Shown: positions 55,784 to 64,000 of the stretch, in pieces | Layout of the letters: the number at the start of each line of letters is the position of its first letter | Position numbering within the stretch: position 1 is the first letter of the stretch | The notes under the pieces: generated by a model | The model's database searches: none | Told to the model about the DNA's origin: nothing | The model's input: only the letters and a program-made list of their open reading frames with translations | Program-made: the position numbers and the translations under genes | From: Burkholderia paludis | Lineage (GTDB): Bacteria > Pseudomonadota > Gammaproteobacteria > Burkholderiales > Burkholderiaceae | NCBI RefSeq assembly: GCF_000732615.1 | Contig: NZ_JPGL01000051.1 | Span: 1 to 64,000, forward strand | Length of the DNA: 64,000 bases | Direction of reading: 5' to 3'

Positions 55784-57212
55784 GTTCCTCGCCAGGGTGG
55801 CCGTGGCGCTGATCGTCGCACTGATGCCGATGCGATACGCCGACGCCCAGTTGCTTGACGTGTACGGGACCCGGGGCATGACCGGCGCATCGCCCGCGGC
55901 CCCGGTATTGCGGAACGCGTCATGCGAGCCGACGATCGAAAATCGCCCGGTCGATCTGGACGACGTGATGTTGCAGGCGGTGTGCGCGAGCCCGCTCGCC
56001 CGTCAGGCGTGGGCGAACGCGCGTGCCCAGGCCGCCCAGGTCGGCGTCGAGGAAGCCGCGTATCTGCCGCGGCTCGACGCGACGACGGGCGTCGAGCGTG
56101 ACAACCTGTCGACGACCTACGCCGAGCCGGGCTATGGCGGGGTCACGCAGTCGCAGAATTCCACGAGCCGGTATCTGATGCTCCAGTTGAATTGGCTGCT
56201 GTTCGATTTCGGGCGCCGCAGCGCCAGCGTGCGGCACGCGCGCGATCTGCTGGAGGCCGCCAATGCCGCGGAGGCGTCCGCGTTGCAGACCGTCCTGTTC
56301 AATGCCGCGCAGGCTTATTACGATCTTCGCGATGCGCAGGCGACGGCCGACGCGGCGCGGGCGTCGGAGGCGGCGGCCAGGGAAAGCCTCGATGAAGCCC
56401 GGGCTCGACACGACGCGGGCGCGGGCACGCTGAGCGACCAGTTGCAGGCGCAAACCAGCTATCGCCGGATGGTGCTCGACCGGGTGAGCGCGGACGGCGC
56501 CATCGAGTCGGCGCGGGGAGCGCTCGCGGTGGCAATGGGGTTGAGGGCCGATGCACCGTTGCAGCTTGCGCCCGAAGCGTCGCGCGTCGCGCCCGATGAC
56601 GTGGTCCGGGAAGTGTCACGGGCGATGGACGTGGCAATGGATCGGAATCCGCAACTGCTCGAGGCGCGCGCGAAGCTGGATGCCGCGCGCGCAAACGTGG
56701 ACGTCGTGCGCGCGCAGAATCGGCCGAGCGTTTCGTTGACGGGCAGCCTGGCACTCAACAATCCGTCGTATCAGCAGCAACCTTCGCAAATTCCGGTGAA
56801 GAGCAGCCGCGGCAACACGATCGGCATCCAGGTGTCGATTCCGCTGTTCGACGGGTTCTCGTCCGGGTACCAGATCGCGGCGGCGCAAGAGCAGGCGAAT
56901 GCGGCGGAGGCGGATCTGCACGGCAGCGAGCTGCAGGTCTCGCTCGACGTCTGGAAAGGCTTTCATGATTTGCAGGCCGACACGTCGAATCTCGACAATA
57001 CCGAGCAGCTTCTCGCCGATGCGCGGCAATCGCTCGACGTCGCGCGAGGCCGCTACAGGGCCGGCGTCGGCACGATGACCGAGCTGCTGGCCGCACAGTC
57101 GGCGCTTGCCGACGCACGCAAGCTGCAGGCACTGGCCGTGTCGAAATGGCATACGGGACGCCTCAAGCTGGCGACGAGCCTCGGCGAGCTGAGCGTCGAC
57201 GCCGCGCGTTGA
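55737..57212 (+). CDS. TolC-family outer-membrane channel protein
   Basis: The 491-residue product has a signal peptide (LARVAVALIVALMPMRYADA) and two TolC-type repeats with long helices: LNWLLFDFGRRSASVRHARDLLEAAN (core LNWLLFDFGRRSASVRHA) and IGIQVSIPLFDGFSSGYQIAAAQEQ (core GIQVSIPLFDGFSSG). A conserved AYYDLRDAQ and RYRAGVGTMTELLAAQSAL agree. It should form the trimeric exit duct for the exporter. The start is uncertain: GTG 55737 fuses the reading to the end of the exporter gene, and GTG 55773 is an alternative. Last gene of the peptide cluster. Confidence 0.9.
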   Translation: MTEQRQPPGEPRVSAEFLARVAVALIVALMPMRYADAQLLDVYGTRGMTGASPAAPVLRNASCEPTIENRPVDLDDVMLQAVCASPLARQAWANARAQAAQVGVEEAAYLPRLDATTGVERDNLSTTYAEPGYGGVTQSQNSTSRYLMLQLNWLLFDFGRRSASVRHARDLLEAANAAEASALQTVLFNAAQAYYDLRDAQATADAARASEAAARESLDEARARHDAGAGTLSDQLQAQTSYRRMVLDRVSADGAIESARGALAVAMGLRADAPLQLAPEASRVAPDDVVREVSRAMDVAMDRNPQLLEARAKLDAARANVDVVRAQNRPSVSLTGSLALNNPSYQQQPSQIPVKSSRGNTIGIQVSIPLFDGFSSGYQIAAAQEQANAAEADLHGSELQVSLDVWKGFHDLQADTSNLDNTEQLLADARQSLDVARGRYRAGVGTMTELLAAQSALADARKLQALAVSKWHTGRLKLATSLGELSVDAAR

Positions 57213-57547
57213 GCGGGGCTGGCGCGATACGCGATACGCGGGCCGGTGGCCGCGGGCTTGCGGAGGCGGCCTGGCGACGCGCCGTGTTTTCGCCATGGCG
57301 AGGCCGCCGCTTCGATCGTATTGCCACGCGAGCGAGCGTCGCACGGGCCTGCCGGACGCTGCGTTTTCGCCGCTGCAATCCGTTCCTTGTCGCCATGCAT
57401 GGCATGGCCTGCCGCATCGCGTTAAGCCCGTTGTAAGCCTCTCCGTGCGACACCGCCGTGTAACACACCGTAATTAGCATCTCGCCGTCGAGATGGCCGG
57501 CGCGTTCCTGCGCTCGAGCCACGTCGTCCCCCCCACGGAGATACGAT
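57213..57547. other. Gap between the export cluster and a lipoprotein gene
   Basis: 335 bp without a credible gene. A 7-bp stem (CATCTCG 57478-57484 with CGAGATG 57489-57495, loop CCGT) lies 53 bp before the lipoprotein start. The function is unknown. Confidence 0.4.
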
Positions 57548-57751
57548 ATGCGAAAGTCGGCCCTACGGCCCATCGCGGTCGCCGGCCTGCTTGCACTGAT
57601 CGCACTCCTCAGCGCATGCGGCGACGACCTGAACGCGGACCCCGCACCGGTCGTGCAGCAGAAGGCCGCGTGCGGCGGCGGTGTCGTCGCCACCGCGCAG
57701 ATGCGCTGCCCGCCGGGTTTCACGGCGCCTGCTTCCTCGCCCGCTTCCTGA
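57548..57751 (+). CDS. Small lipoprotein
   Basis: The 67-residue product has a lipoprotein signal (RPIAVAGLLALIALLSAC, lipobox LSAC with lipidated C24-type cysteine). The 43-residue mature part contains two further cysteines (KAACGGGV and MRCPPGFTAP), which could form a disulfide. D at +2 and +3 (CGDD) may favour retention in the inner membrane if the Lol rule applies. It lies 42 bp before the phospholipase gene and may be cotranscribed. Its role is unknown. Confidence 0.75.
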   Translation: MRKSALRPIAVAGLLALIALLSACGDDLNADPAPVVQQKAACGGGVVATAQMRCPPGFTAPASSPAS

Positions 57752-57793
57752 TACCGGCCGTTTCCACCAGAACTCCAATCAAGAGCAACCAGC

Positions 57794-59908
57794 ATGGCCA
57801 CCCATTCGCGACGCGATTTTCTGAAGTTCTCCGCCGGCCTGGCCGGCGCGACCGCCGCTTCCGCACTGCTTCCCGAGTCGATCCGCAAGGCGCTGGCGAT
57901 CGAGCCGAACACCGTGACGGGCACGATCCAGGATGTCCAGCACATCGTCGTGTTCATGCAGGAGAACCGCTCGTTCGACCACTACCTCGGCCACCTGAGC
58001 GGCGTGCGCGGCTACAACGACCGGTTCCCTGTCACGCTGCCGAACGGCAAGCCGGTGTGGTTCCAGCCGCGGCAGGAAGACAAGACGAGCGTGATCGCGC
58101 CGTTCCGCTACGACACGACCAATCCGGGCGTCAACGCGCAGTGCATCGGCGGCCTGCCGCATACGTGGGCGACGACGCACGGCGCGATCGACAACGGCCG
58201 CGCGGACCAATGGGCGGTGCAGAAGTCCAACATGACGATGGGCTACCACATCCGCGACGACATCCCGTTCCATTACGCGCTCGCGGATGCGTTCACCGTG
58301 TGCGACAACTACTTCTGCTCGATCCCGGGCAACACGCACCCGAACCGCATGTACCTGATGACGGGCATGGTCGATCCGCTCGGCACCGGCGGCGGCCCGC
58401 TGCTCGACAACACCGACTACATCGACAACCAGTTCGACAAGATCCAGCTGCCGCCCTTCAGCTGGACGACGTATCCGGAGCGCCTCGAGAAAGCGGGCAT
58501 CTCGTGGCAGATCTACCAGCAGGGCACCGGGTTCGACAACTTCACCGGCAACTACGGCACGAACATGCTCGCGTGCTTCAACAATTTCGTGAATGCGCCG
58601 GCCGGCTCGTCGCTGCAGACGCGCGGGATGAGCACGCGCCCGATCACGCAGCTGAAGGCCGACGTGCAGGCGAACGCGCTGCCGCAAGTGTCGTGGCTGC
58701 TGCCGCCCGCCGCGTATTCGGAGCATCCGAAGTTCACGCCGCTCTACGGCGCGTACTACCTGTCGACGATCCTCGATGCGCTGACGTCGAATCCGGACGT
58801 CTGGAGCAAGACCGTCCTGCTCGTCATGTACGACGAGAACGACGGCTTCTTCGACCACGTCGTACCGCCGTCGGCGCCGACGCTGCCGGGCTCCGGCATG
58901 AGCACCGTGGACATTTCGCTCGAGCGGCACAACGTCGTCACCTCGACGCAGGCCGGCACCTATACGGCCGACAACCTGCCGTACGGTCTCGGCCCGCGTG
59001 TCCCGATGTTCGTCGTGTCGCCGTGGTCGAAGGGCGGCTTCGTGTGCTCGCAGGTGTTCGATCACACGTCGGTGCTGCAATTCATCGAGAAGCGCTTCGG
59101 CGTGATGGAGACCAACATCTCGCCGTGGCGCCGCGCGATCTGCGGCGACCTGACGTCGGCGCTCGACTTCTCGAAATCGGACGCCACGCTGCCGGCCCTG
59201 CCGAGCACGCAGGCGTACGTCGCGCAGGCGGACCTGCAGTGCTCGCGCGCATCGTCGCAGACCGCGCCGGCCAGCACCGCGCAGCAGGTCGTGACGGCGC
59301 AGGAGCCCGGCACGCGGCCGGCGCGCGCGCTGCCGTACGAATTGCACGTGACCGGCCAGCTCCAGGCGAACGGCTACGCGCTGACGTTCGCGAACACCGG
59401 CACGCAGGGCGCGCACTTCTGGGCCTACACGGGCGACGCGACCGCGATGCCGCGCCGCTATACGGTCGAGGCGGGCAAGCAGCTGACCGATACGTGGGCG
59501 CTCGATGCGAGCGGCAACTACCGGGTGAGCGTGTGGGGGCCGAACGGCTATTTCCGGCGCTTCGCGGGATCGGCGGCCGCGGATGCGGGCGCGAAGCCGG
59601 AGATCAGCGCGTGCTACGACGCCGCCAACGGCGACGTATACGTGACGTTCGCGAATGCCGGCAGCGGCGCGCTGACGGTCACGGCCACCGACGTCGCGTA
59701 CGGCGGCGCGCCGCGCACGTTGACGATTCCGGCGGGGCAGCGCGTCGAAGCGCACTGGGATCTGTCGTGCAGCAGCAGCTGGTACGACCTGCAGTTCTCG
59801 GTGGCGGGGAACGCGGGCTGGACGCGCCGCATCGCGGGGCACGTCGAAACCGGCCGGCCCGGCATCACCGACCCGGCCGCGGTGGCGCCGACCACGACGC
59901 CGGTCTGA
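57794..59908 (+). CDS. Tat-exported phospholipase C
   Basis: The 704-residue product has a twin-arginine signal (THSRRDFLKFSAGLAG, residues 3-18) and a phosphoesterase domain: HIVVFMQENRSFDHYLGHLSGVRGYNDRF (core MQENRSFDHYLG), FTVCDNYFCSIPGNTHPNRMYLMTG (core CDNYFCSIPGNTHPNR), and YDENDGFFDHVVPPS with the catalytic/metal residues. Two C-terminal beta domains follow (about 490-690). This is the bacterial phosphocholine phospholipase C family (PlcN/PlcH-like), which hydrolyses phospholipids outside the cell. It ends before a strong hairpin shared with the convergent gene. Confidence 0.94.
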   Translation: MATHSRRDFLKFSAGLAGATAASALLPESIRKALAIEPNTVTGTIQDVQHIVVFMQENRSFDHYLGHLSGVRGYNDRFPVTLPNGKPVWFQPRQEDKTSVIAPFRYDTTNPGVNAQCIGGLPHTWATTHGAIDNGRADQWAVQKSNMTMGYHIRDDIPFHYALADAFTVCDNYFCSIPGNTHPNRMYLMTGMVDPLGTGGGPLLDNTDYIDNQFDKIQLPPFSWTTYPERLEKAGISWQIYQQGTGFDNFTGNYGTNMLACFNNFVNAPAGSSLQTRGMSTRPITQLKADVQANALPQVSWLLPPAAYSEHPKFTPLYGAYYLSTILDALTSNPDVWSKTVLLVMYDENDGFFDHVVPPSAPTLPGSGMSTVDISLERHNVVTSTQAGTYTADNLPYGLGPRVPMFVVSPWSKGGFVCSQVFDHTSVLQFIEKRFGVMETNISPWRRAICGDLTSALDFSKSDATLPALPSTQAYVAQADLQCSRASSQTAPASTAQQVVTAQEPGTRPARALPYELHVTGQLQANGYALTFANTGTQGAHFWAYTGDATAMPRRYTVEAGKQLTDTWALDASGNYRVSVWGPNGYFRRFAGSAAADAGAKPEISACYDAANGDVYVTFANAGSGALTVTATDVAYGGAPRTLTIPAGQRVEAHWDLSCSSSWYDLQFSVAGNAGWTRRIAGHVETGRPGITDPAAVAPTTTPV

Positions 59909-59919
59909 ACTCGGCGCCG

Positions 59920-59949
59920 CATGCGGGCCGGTCGCTTCCGGCCCGCATG
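59920..59949. terminator. Perfect 12-bp hairpin between convergent genes
   Basis: CATGCGGGCCGG (59920-59931) is exactly complementary to 59938-59949, with loop TCGCTT. It lies 11 bp after the phospholipase stop and about 30 bp after the convergent gene's stop. It has no T-run and may act as a terminator for both strands. Confidence 0.65.
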
Positions 59950-59980
59950 TGCCGGCGCTGCCGCGGTCGCGGCGCTGGCC

Positions 59981-61303
59981 TCAGGGCAGTTGCCCGTCGT
60001 CGTGCGCCATCATCAGCGCGCGCATCGCCGACCACATCCCGTAGTAATGCACGATGTAGCTGTCCGGGCGGCGAAACAGCCAGGGCGTGTTGAAGCTGAC
60101 GAGGTCGGACACGCCTTCGCCCTGCAACTGCCCGTCGCGTTCCATCGCGCGGATGAAATGCAGCTGGTCGCCGTCGCTCGCATAGACGCTCGACCGGTCG
60201 TGCAGCGCGGCGATCGCCGTCATCATGTCGCGCAGCATCGCATTGTTGCGTTCGGTGCGCCGGAACGCCATCACGCCCGAGTTGAACGCCCACTGGCCGA
60301 TGTCGTGCGCGAGCAGCCAGTCGCGCCCTTCCAGCAGCGGCTCCAGCGCGCGCTGCTGGTCCGCGATCAGCACGTCGGCGTCGAGCCACACGACCCATTC
60401 ATGGTGCTGCAGGTACGCATGCAGCAGCCACGGCTTGAACCAGTTGCCGGTCGCGTTCATGCCGATTTCGGCGGGAATGTCGCGATGCACGTAAAGCGTG
60501 TAGCCGTGCGTGTCGCAGTAGCGCCGGAAATTCCGTTCGGCGACGCGGGCGTAGCTGCCGATGTTCGGCGTGTAGAGCGTCATCAGCGCAATCGGGCGGC
60601 CGGGATTGAAGGTGCTGCGCTCGGCGGCTTCGTCCGGCGTGCGGGCGGCGTCGTGATCGAACGAGAACATCGGCCGGCCGGCGGCGCGGCAGCGATTGAC
60701 GTATGCGACGAGCGTATCGCGGAAGCGGGGCGTCGCGCCTTTCCGTTCGGGTTCGCGCGGCGTGTCGTCGATGCTGATCGCGAACGTCGGTTCGCGGCTC
60801 CACATCGGGTCGAGGCCGGGGCTGGTCGGCATGACCGGATACAGCCCGTCGATCGTCGTCATGTAGGAGTGCGTGTCGAGATCCGCGAACAGCGCGGCCT
60901 CCGACGTCAGCCGCGGTTCGGTGCCGAGCTTGCAGCGCTGCACGAGCTGCATCACGATCGCCCGCACGGCCGCCGTGTTGCGCCAGACCTGCACGTCGAC
61001 TTGCGGCAGCGGGGGCGCGAGTGCGTCGACGAACAGCATGTCGCGCCCGCTCATCAGGCGGTCGAGCGCGACGGGTTCGATGATCGCGGCGTCTTCGCTG
61101 AGCAGCAGCACGAGTTCGTCGGGCTGCGCGCCGCGCAGCACATGGAGCAGCGACTCGTAGCGATGCAGCGGCCGCAACGGCAGCGCCTGCGGCATCGCGG
61201 ACGCGTCGACGACGTCGTGGCGATACCCGTGCGCCTGCGCATAGCGCCGGTGATTCTCGAGGCTGGCGGGGGCGTGCTGACCGAAGTGGCTGAGGACGAT
61301 CAT
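59981..61303 (-). CDS. GMA12/MNN10-like glycosyltransferase domain protein
   Basis: The 440-residue product has a C-terminal glycosyltransferase domain of the GT34 type: ALMTLYTPNIGSYARVAERNFRRYCDTHGYTLYVHRD (core RNFRRYCDTHGYTLY), WFKPWLLHAYLQHHEWVVWLDADVLI with a DxD metal site, and GQWAFNSGVMAFRRTERN. The first half (FGQHAPASLENHRRYAQAHGYRHDVVD) seems to be a degenerate copy, with LLLSEDAAII instead of DxD. No signal peptide is seen. It should transfer a sugar to an unknown acceptor. Confidence 0.82.
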   Translation of the reverse strand: MIVLSHFGQHAPASLENHRRYAQAHGYRHDVVDASAMPQALPLRPLHRYESLLHVLRGAQPDELVLLLSEDAAIIEPVALDRLMSGRDMLFVDALAPPLPQVDVQVWRNTAAVRAIVMQLVQRCKLGTEPRLTSEAALFADLDTHSYMTTIDGLYPVMPTSPGLDPMWSREPTFAISIDDTPREPERKGATPRFRDTLVAYVNRCRAAGRPMFSFDHDAARTPDEAAERSTFNPGRPIALMTLYTPNIGSYARVAERNFRRYCDTHGYTLYVHRDIPAEIGMNATGNWFKPWLLHAYLQHHEWVVWLDADVLIADQQRALEPLLEGRDWLLAHDIGQWAFNSGVMAFRRTERNNAMLRDMMTAIAALHDRSSVYASDGDQLHFIRAMERDGQLQGEGVSDLVSFNTPWLFRRPDSYIVHYYGMWSAMRALMMAHDDGQLP

Positions 61304-61726
61304 CGCGCGCTCCGCGGGCCCGGCGGCAGGCGGCGGCGGGCCGGCGCGGCGCCGCAGCCGGGGGCGCTTCGGCGCGCGAGCGGCCGCGGCGCGTGATGGA
61401 TTGCCCGGAAGACTTGCGCGGCGTCGCGTTCCATTTTGTCAGCCTTTTTTCCAGCAGCGTCGCTGCGAGGTCGTTTCCTGTCCGTCCCGATTACCGGCCG
61501 CACCCGGCAATCCGGAGGCGACGGCGACTTGTCGCCGGAGTATCGCACAGGCACCTCGCGGTTTCGTGCGTGCCGGCCGGGGGCTGACCATCCCTGACAG
61601 TGTGCGGGCGGCGCTCCGCTAGAATGGCGGGTTGCCGCCGGCGTGCGCCGGCGCTTGACGCGGACGGCGCCTCGCGCGCTACACTGCGTTCATTCCACCC
61701 CCATCCAACCTTCCATCCCGCCGACG
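61304..61726. other. Gene-free divergent region
   Basis: About 420 bp between divergent genes. No RNA gene, repeat or operator was recognised. The ORFs open here are Arg/Pro-rich and unlikely to be real. Confidence 0.4.
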
Positions 61727-62869
61727 ATGACGTCTCCTGCCCTGAACGGCCTGCGCATCGGTATCACGATCGGACTGCGTGCTCCCGACGAAAGCATGTG
61801 GATCAACGGCATCAAGCAGAACGCGCTGTTTCTCGCGAAGCTGCTGATGGCGTCGCCGCACGGCTACCGCGTGACGCTGATCAACACCACCGACGTGCCG
61901 CTCACCGATGCGCTGCCGTGGGATCGCGGCACGTACGACACGCGCGCGTTCGCCGACATGAAGGATGCGCTCGACGTGGTGATCGAGCTCGGCGGGCAGA
62001 TCGACGCGGCGCAGACGGCCTACCTGAAATCGCGCGGCGTGAAGCTCGTCAGCTACTGCTGCGGGGTCGAGTACGTCAACGTGATGGAGTCGATCCTGTT
62101 CGGCCGCCGGATGTGGGAGTCGCTGTTCATCAACCGCGGCTACGACGAGGTGTGGGCGATTCCGCAGATTGCGCCGTCGTCGCTGCCGTTCCTGCAGTCG
62201 CTGCGCCGCTGCCCGGGGCGCGTCGTGCCGTTCGTGTGGGATCCGATGTTCCTGAGCGCGCGCGCGCAGTCGCTGCCCGACCGTGGCGAATACCGGCCGC
62301 GCAGCGAGCCCGGCAAGCGGATCACGGTGATGGAGCCGAACCACGACGTCGTGAAGTTCTGCGTGTATCCGATGCTGATCATCGACGAAGCGTACCGGCG
62401 CGATCCCGACGCGATCTGCTTCGCGCACGTGACCAACGCCGATCGCCTCGCGCACGACAGCCCCGAGTTCGTGATGCTGATGAACTACCTGGACATCGTG
62501 CGGGCGGGCAAGGCGAGCTTCGTCGGGCGCTTCGAGACGCCGCTGTTCCTGGCCGACCTGACCGACGTCGTCGTGTCGCATCAATGGTCGAACCCGCTCA
62601 ACTACTTCTATTTCGACGTGTGCTGGCAGGGCTATCCGCTGGTGCACAACGCGAGCCTCGCGCCCGATCTCGGCTACTACTATCCGGACAACGACGTGCA
62701 GCAGGGCGCCGATGCGCTGCTGCGCGCGCTGCATGCGCACGATGACGACTGGGAGGCGTACACGCGGCGGCAGCGCGAGATCCTGGGCCGTTATACGTCG
62801 GCGAATCCCGCGCTCGTCGCCGAGTACGATGTGCTGCTCGCGAACCTGGTCGGCGCGACCGCCGCATAA
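61727..62869 (+). CDS. DUF2827 glycosyltransferase-like protein
   Basis: The 380-residue product begins with GLRIGITIGLRAPDESMWINGIKQNALFLAKLLM, a Rossmann strand and helix opening (core IGLRAPDESMWINGIKQNAL). ITVMEPNHDVVKFCVYPMLI and NPLNYFYFDVCWQGYPLVHNA are typical of DUF2827, which looks like a GT-B glycosyltransferase. Biochemical function is not established. The ATG at 61727 gives the family length; its ribosome site is weak. Proximity to the divergent glycosyltransferase suggests a shared surface-glycan role. Confidence 0.8.
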   Translation: MTSPALNGLRIGITIGLRAPDESMWINGIKQNALFLAKLLMASPHGYRVTLINTTDVPLTDALPWDRGTYDTRAFADMKDALDVVIELGGQIDAAQTAYLKSRGVKLVSYCCGVEYVNVMESILFGRRMWESLFINRGYDEVWAIPQIAPSSLPFLQSLRRCPGRVVPFVWDPMFLSARAQSLPDRGEYRPRSEPGKRITVMEPNHDVVKFCVYPMLIIDEAYRRDPDAICFAHVTNADRLAHDSPEFVMLMNYLDIVRAGKASFVGRFETPLFLADLTDVVVSHQWSNPLNYFYFDVCWQGYPLVHNASLAPDLGYYYPDNDVQQGADALLRALHAHDDDWEAYTRRQREILGRYTSANPALVAEYDVLLANLVGATAA

Positions 62870-63645
62870 GGCCCGATTTTTCCGGGGCGCGGCCCGTTGC
62901 GCCGCCTCGCGCCATCGGGATTGTCCCGCCCTAATGTCTGACGAAATAATGCCGTTAAAAAAGAAACCGCCGAACCCGATCGGTTCGACGGTTTTTGAAG
63001 GCACGAAATTGACGGCTCCGAGGGAAGTCCGTCGAAAATAATTTTATAGGTTAACAAGTCTTTAAGATTGTTAAATATGTTTCAATCCGAAATCGTCTGA
63101 TATTTGAAATTCGAATTTTCGATTCGGAATGGCCTGATTCGGTTTTGAAGTTAAATAATTCGTTTGAAACGAAAAAATTGAATGCTGTAATGATCGAATG
63201 GCGTGCGGCAGCGGGTTTTCGGCGGGCGACAGCCCGATAATCCGGGCATCCCGGCCGGTTCCTCGCCGGCTGACGGCAAGGTTTCGCGGCCCGCCATTTA
63301 TCTGACTAATTGAAAAAATCCCTGATTGGCGAGACCTGAAAACCGCGGGAAAATTGATTTGGATAAATCTGCATCGATAAACGATTCGAGAGTCGGGTTT
63401 CCGTAATCTGCGTTGTGTAACCTGTCGCACAGTCGGTATCGCGTGTACATGGTGTATTCACAGTAACCGAATATCGTTGAAAATATCGAATTTGACGGCG
63501 CGCCGAAGCGAAAAGTACGCTCCCGGAAAAGATCGACACAACAGGATGGGCCGGGTAGGCGGCGGGGCGCGTCAGCGTTGGCGTGCGCCGCGTGTTTCTT
63601 GAGGTCGAGCCGTCATCGGCGGCTCGCCATTTGCCGGAGCGCCGG
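62870..63645. other. Gene-free AT-rich region before an EAL gene
   Basis: 776 bp without a credible gene. It starts with a terminator (62964-62996) and continues in sequence that is AT-rich for this genome (about 63030-63180 and 63300-63480), likely including a promoter for the EAL gene. Minus-strand ORFs of about 120-140 codons are open here but overlap the AT-rich part and show no domain. Confidence 0.45.
62964..62996 (+). terminator. Rho-independent terminator of the DUF2827 gene
   Basis: A 13-position hairpin (62964-62976 with 62982-62994, one mismatch, loop CGATC) with GC core CGAACC/GGTTCG is followed by TTTTT. It lies 95 bp after the DUF2827 stop. Confidence 0.85.
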
Positions 63646-64000
63646 ATGAATGCGGTCGAAGCTCGCCAGGAGGCGAATCGGGAAGCAAATCGCGACGAAA
63701 TCGATCTCGTGTTCGGTGCCCCCGACAATCATCCCGACCTCGAGTCGGTACGCAGTTTCGTGGCAAGCCGGCTCGGGTTCGCGCAGGAGCCGGTGTGCCG
63801 GTCCGACCTGTCGGGCGGCGTGCTGTACCAGGAGTGCCTGGCGCGGTTGCGGTGGGGCGAGCGGGACGTGCTCCCGCCGGCGGCCTTCCTGCCGCGCCTG
63901 GAGGCGCTCGGGTTGATGCGCTGGTTCGACCGGCTGGTGGTCAGCCGGACGATCGACCGGCTGCGTGCCGATCCGACCGCCGTATTCGGGTGCAACGTCG
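63646..64000 (+). CDS. EAL-domain protein, 5' part (runs off the window)
   Basis: The visible 118 residues begin with a 45-residue charged N-terminus, then a start of an EAL cyclic-di-GMP phosphodiesterase domain: VLYQECLARLRWGERDVLPP, AAFLPRLEALGLMRWFDRLV and the final FGCNV. The EAL signature reads ECL; the catalytic Glu and the Asn of the later VN motif are both kept, so activity is possible. Whether a GGDEF or other domain is absent cannot be judged because the gene continues past base 64000. Confidence 0.78.
   Translation, partial: MNAVEARQEANREANRDEIDLVFGAPDNHPDLESVRSFVASRLGFAQEPVCRSDLSGGVLYQECLARLRWGERDVLPPAAFLPRLEALGLMRWFDRLVVSRTIDRLRADPTAVFGCNV

Noticed and set aside
63071..63430. 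Minus-strand 119-codon ORF in the AT-rich region before the EAL gene
   Set aside because: No recognisable domain; it covers a likely promoter region and ends without a partner gene.

Overview
The window is a GC-rich bacterial chromosome segment whose gene families, porins, LysR/TetR density and codon use all fit Burkholderia sensu stricto, most likely the B. cepacia complex. This is inference from gene content; no rRNA or marker gene is present. Coding density is high, no insertion sequence, prophage, tRNA or CRISPR was seen, and most genes sit in short catabolic or transport operons next to their own regulator.

Layout. 1-3.9 kb: a small hypothetical gene, a DeoR regulator, a phospholipase D-like protein and a TetR regulator. 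3.9-9.2 kb: lysine/pipecolate catabolism, with an AmaA-like oxidase and LysP-like permease diverging from an AmaB-like dehydrogenase. 9.4-15.8 kb: a large MscS channel, a DUF2750 protein, an MFS transporter and an L,D-transpeptidase. 16-21.7 kb: purine salvage (porin, Tat-exported nucleoside hydrolase, LysR, AzgA-type permease, adenosine-deaminase family enzyme). 21.9-30.5 kb: a WG-repeat protein, a divergent MocR/PaiB pair, a thioredoxin-fold protein, an OmpR/EnvZ-type two-component system, an alpha/beta hydrolase and a GNAT acetyltransferase. 31-34.8 kb: a second porin behind a LacI-type palindrome and a secreted beta-propeller-like protein. 34.9-38.4 kb: a four-gene operon encoding TsdA and TsdB-like cytochromes, a solute-binding protein and a Tat-exported DsrE-like protein, behind an octanucleotide repeat. 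38.9-44.5 kb: LysR, a Bcr/CflA pump, a Fur-boxed TonB receptor and a small secreted protein. 44.6-51.2 kb: TetR plus liuABCD (leucine/isovalerate catabolism), closed by a 21-bp-stem hairpin. 51.5-57.2 kb: a microcin/colicin V-like peptide export cluster. 57.5-64 kb: a small lipoprotein, a Tat-exported phospholipase C, two glycosyltransferase-like genes and the 5' part of an EAL-domain gene.

The most unusual element is the cluster at 51.8-57.2 kb. A 62-residue peptide with a canonical double-glycine leader and four core cysteines is followed by a membrane-fusion protein, a C39-peptidase ABC exporter and a TolC-like channel, which are the parts of a class II microcin type I secretion system. 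No immunity gene is recognisable. Other points of note are the tsd-type sulfur operon with its orphan binding protein and repeat-bearing promoter, and the matched operator pair at the tetR-liu junction.
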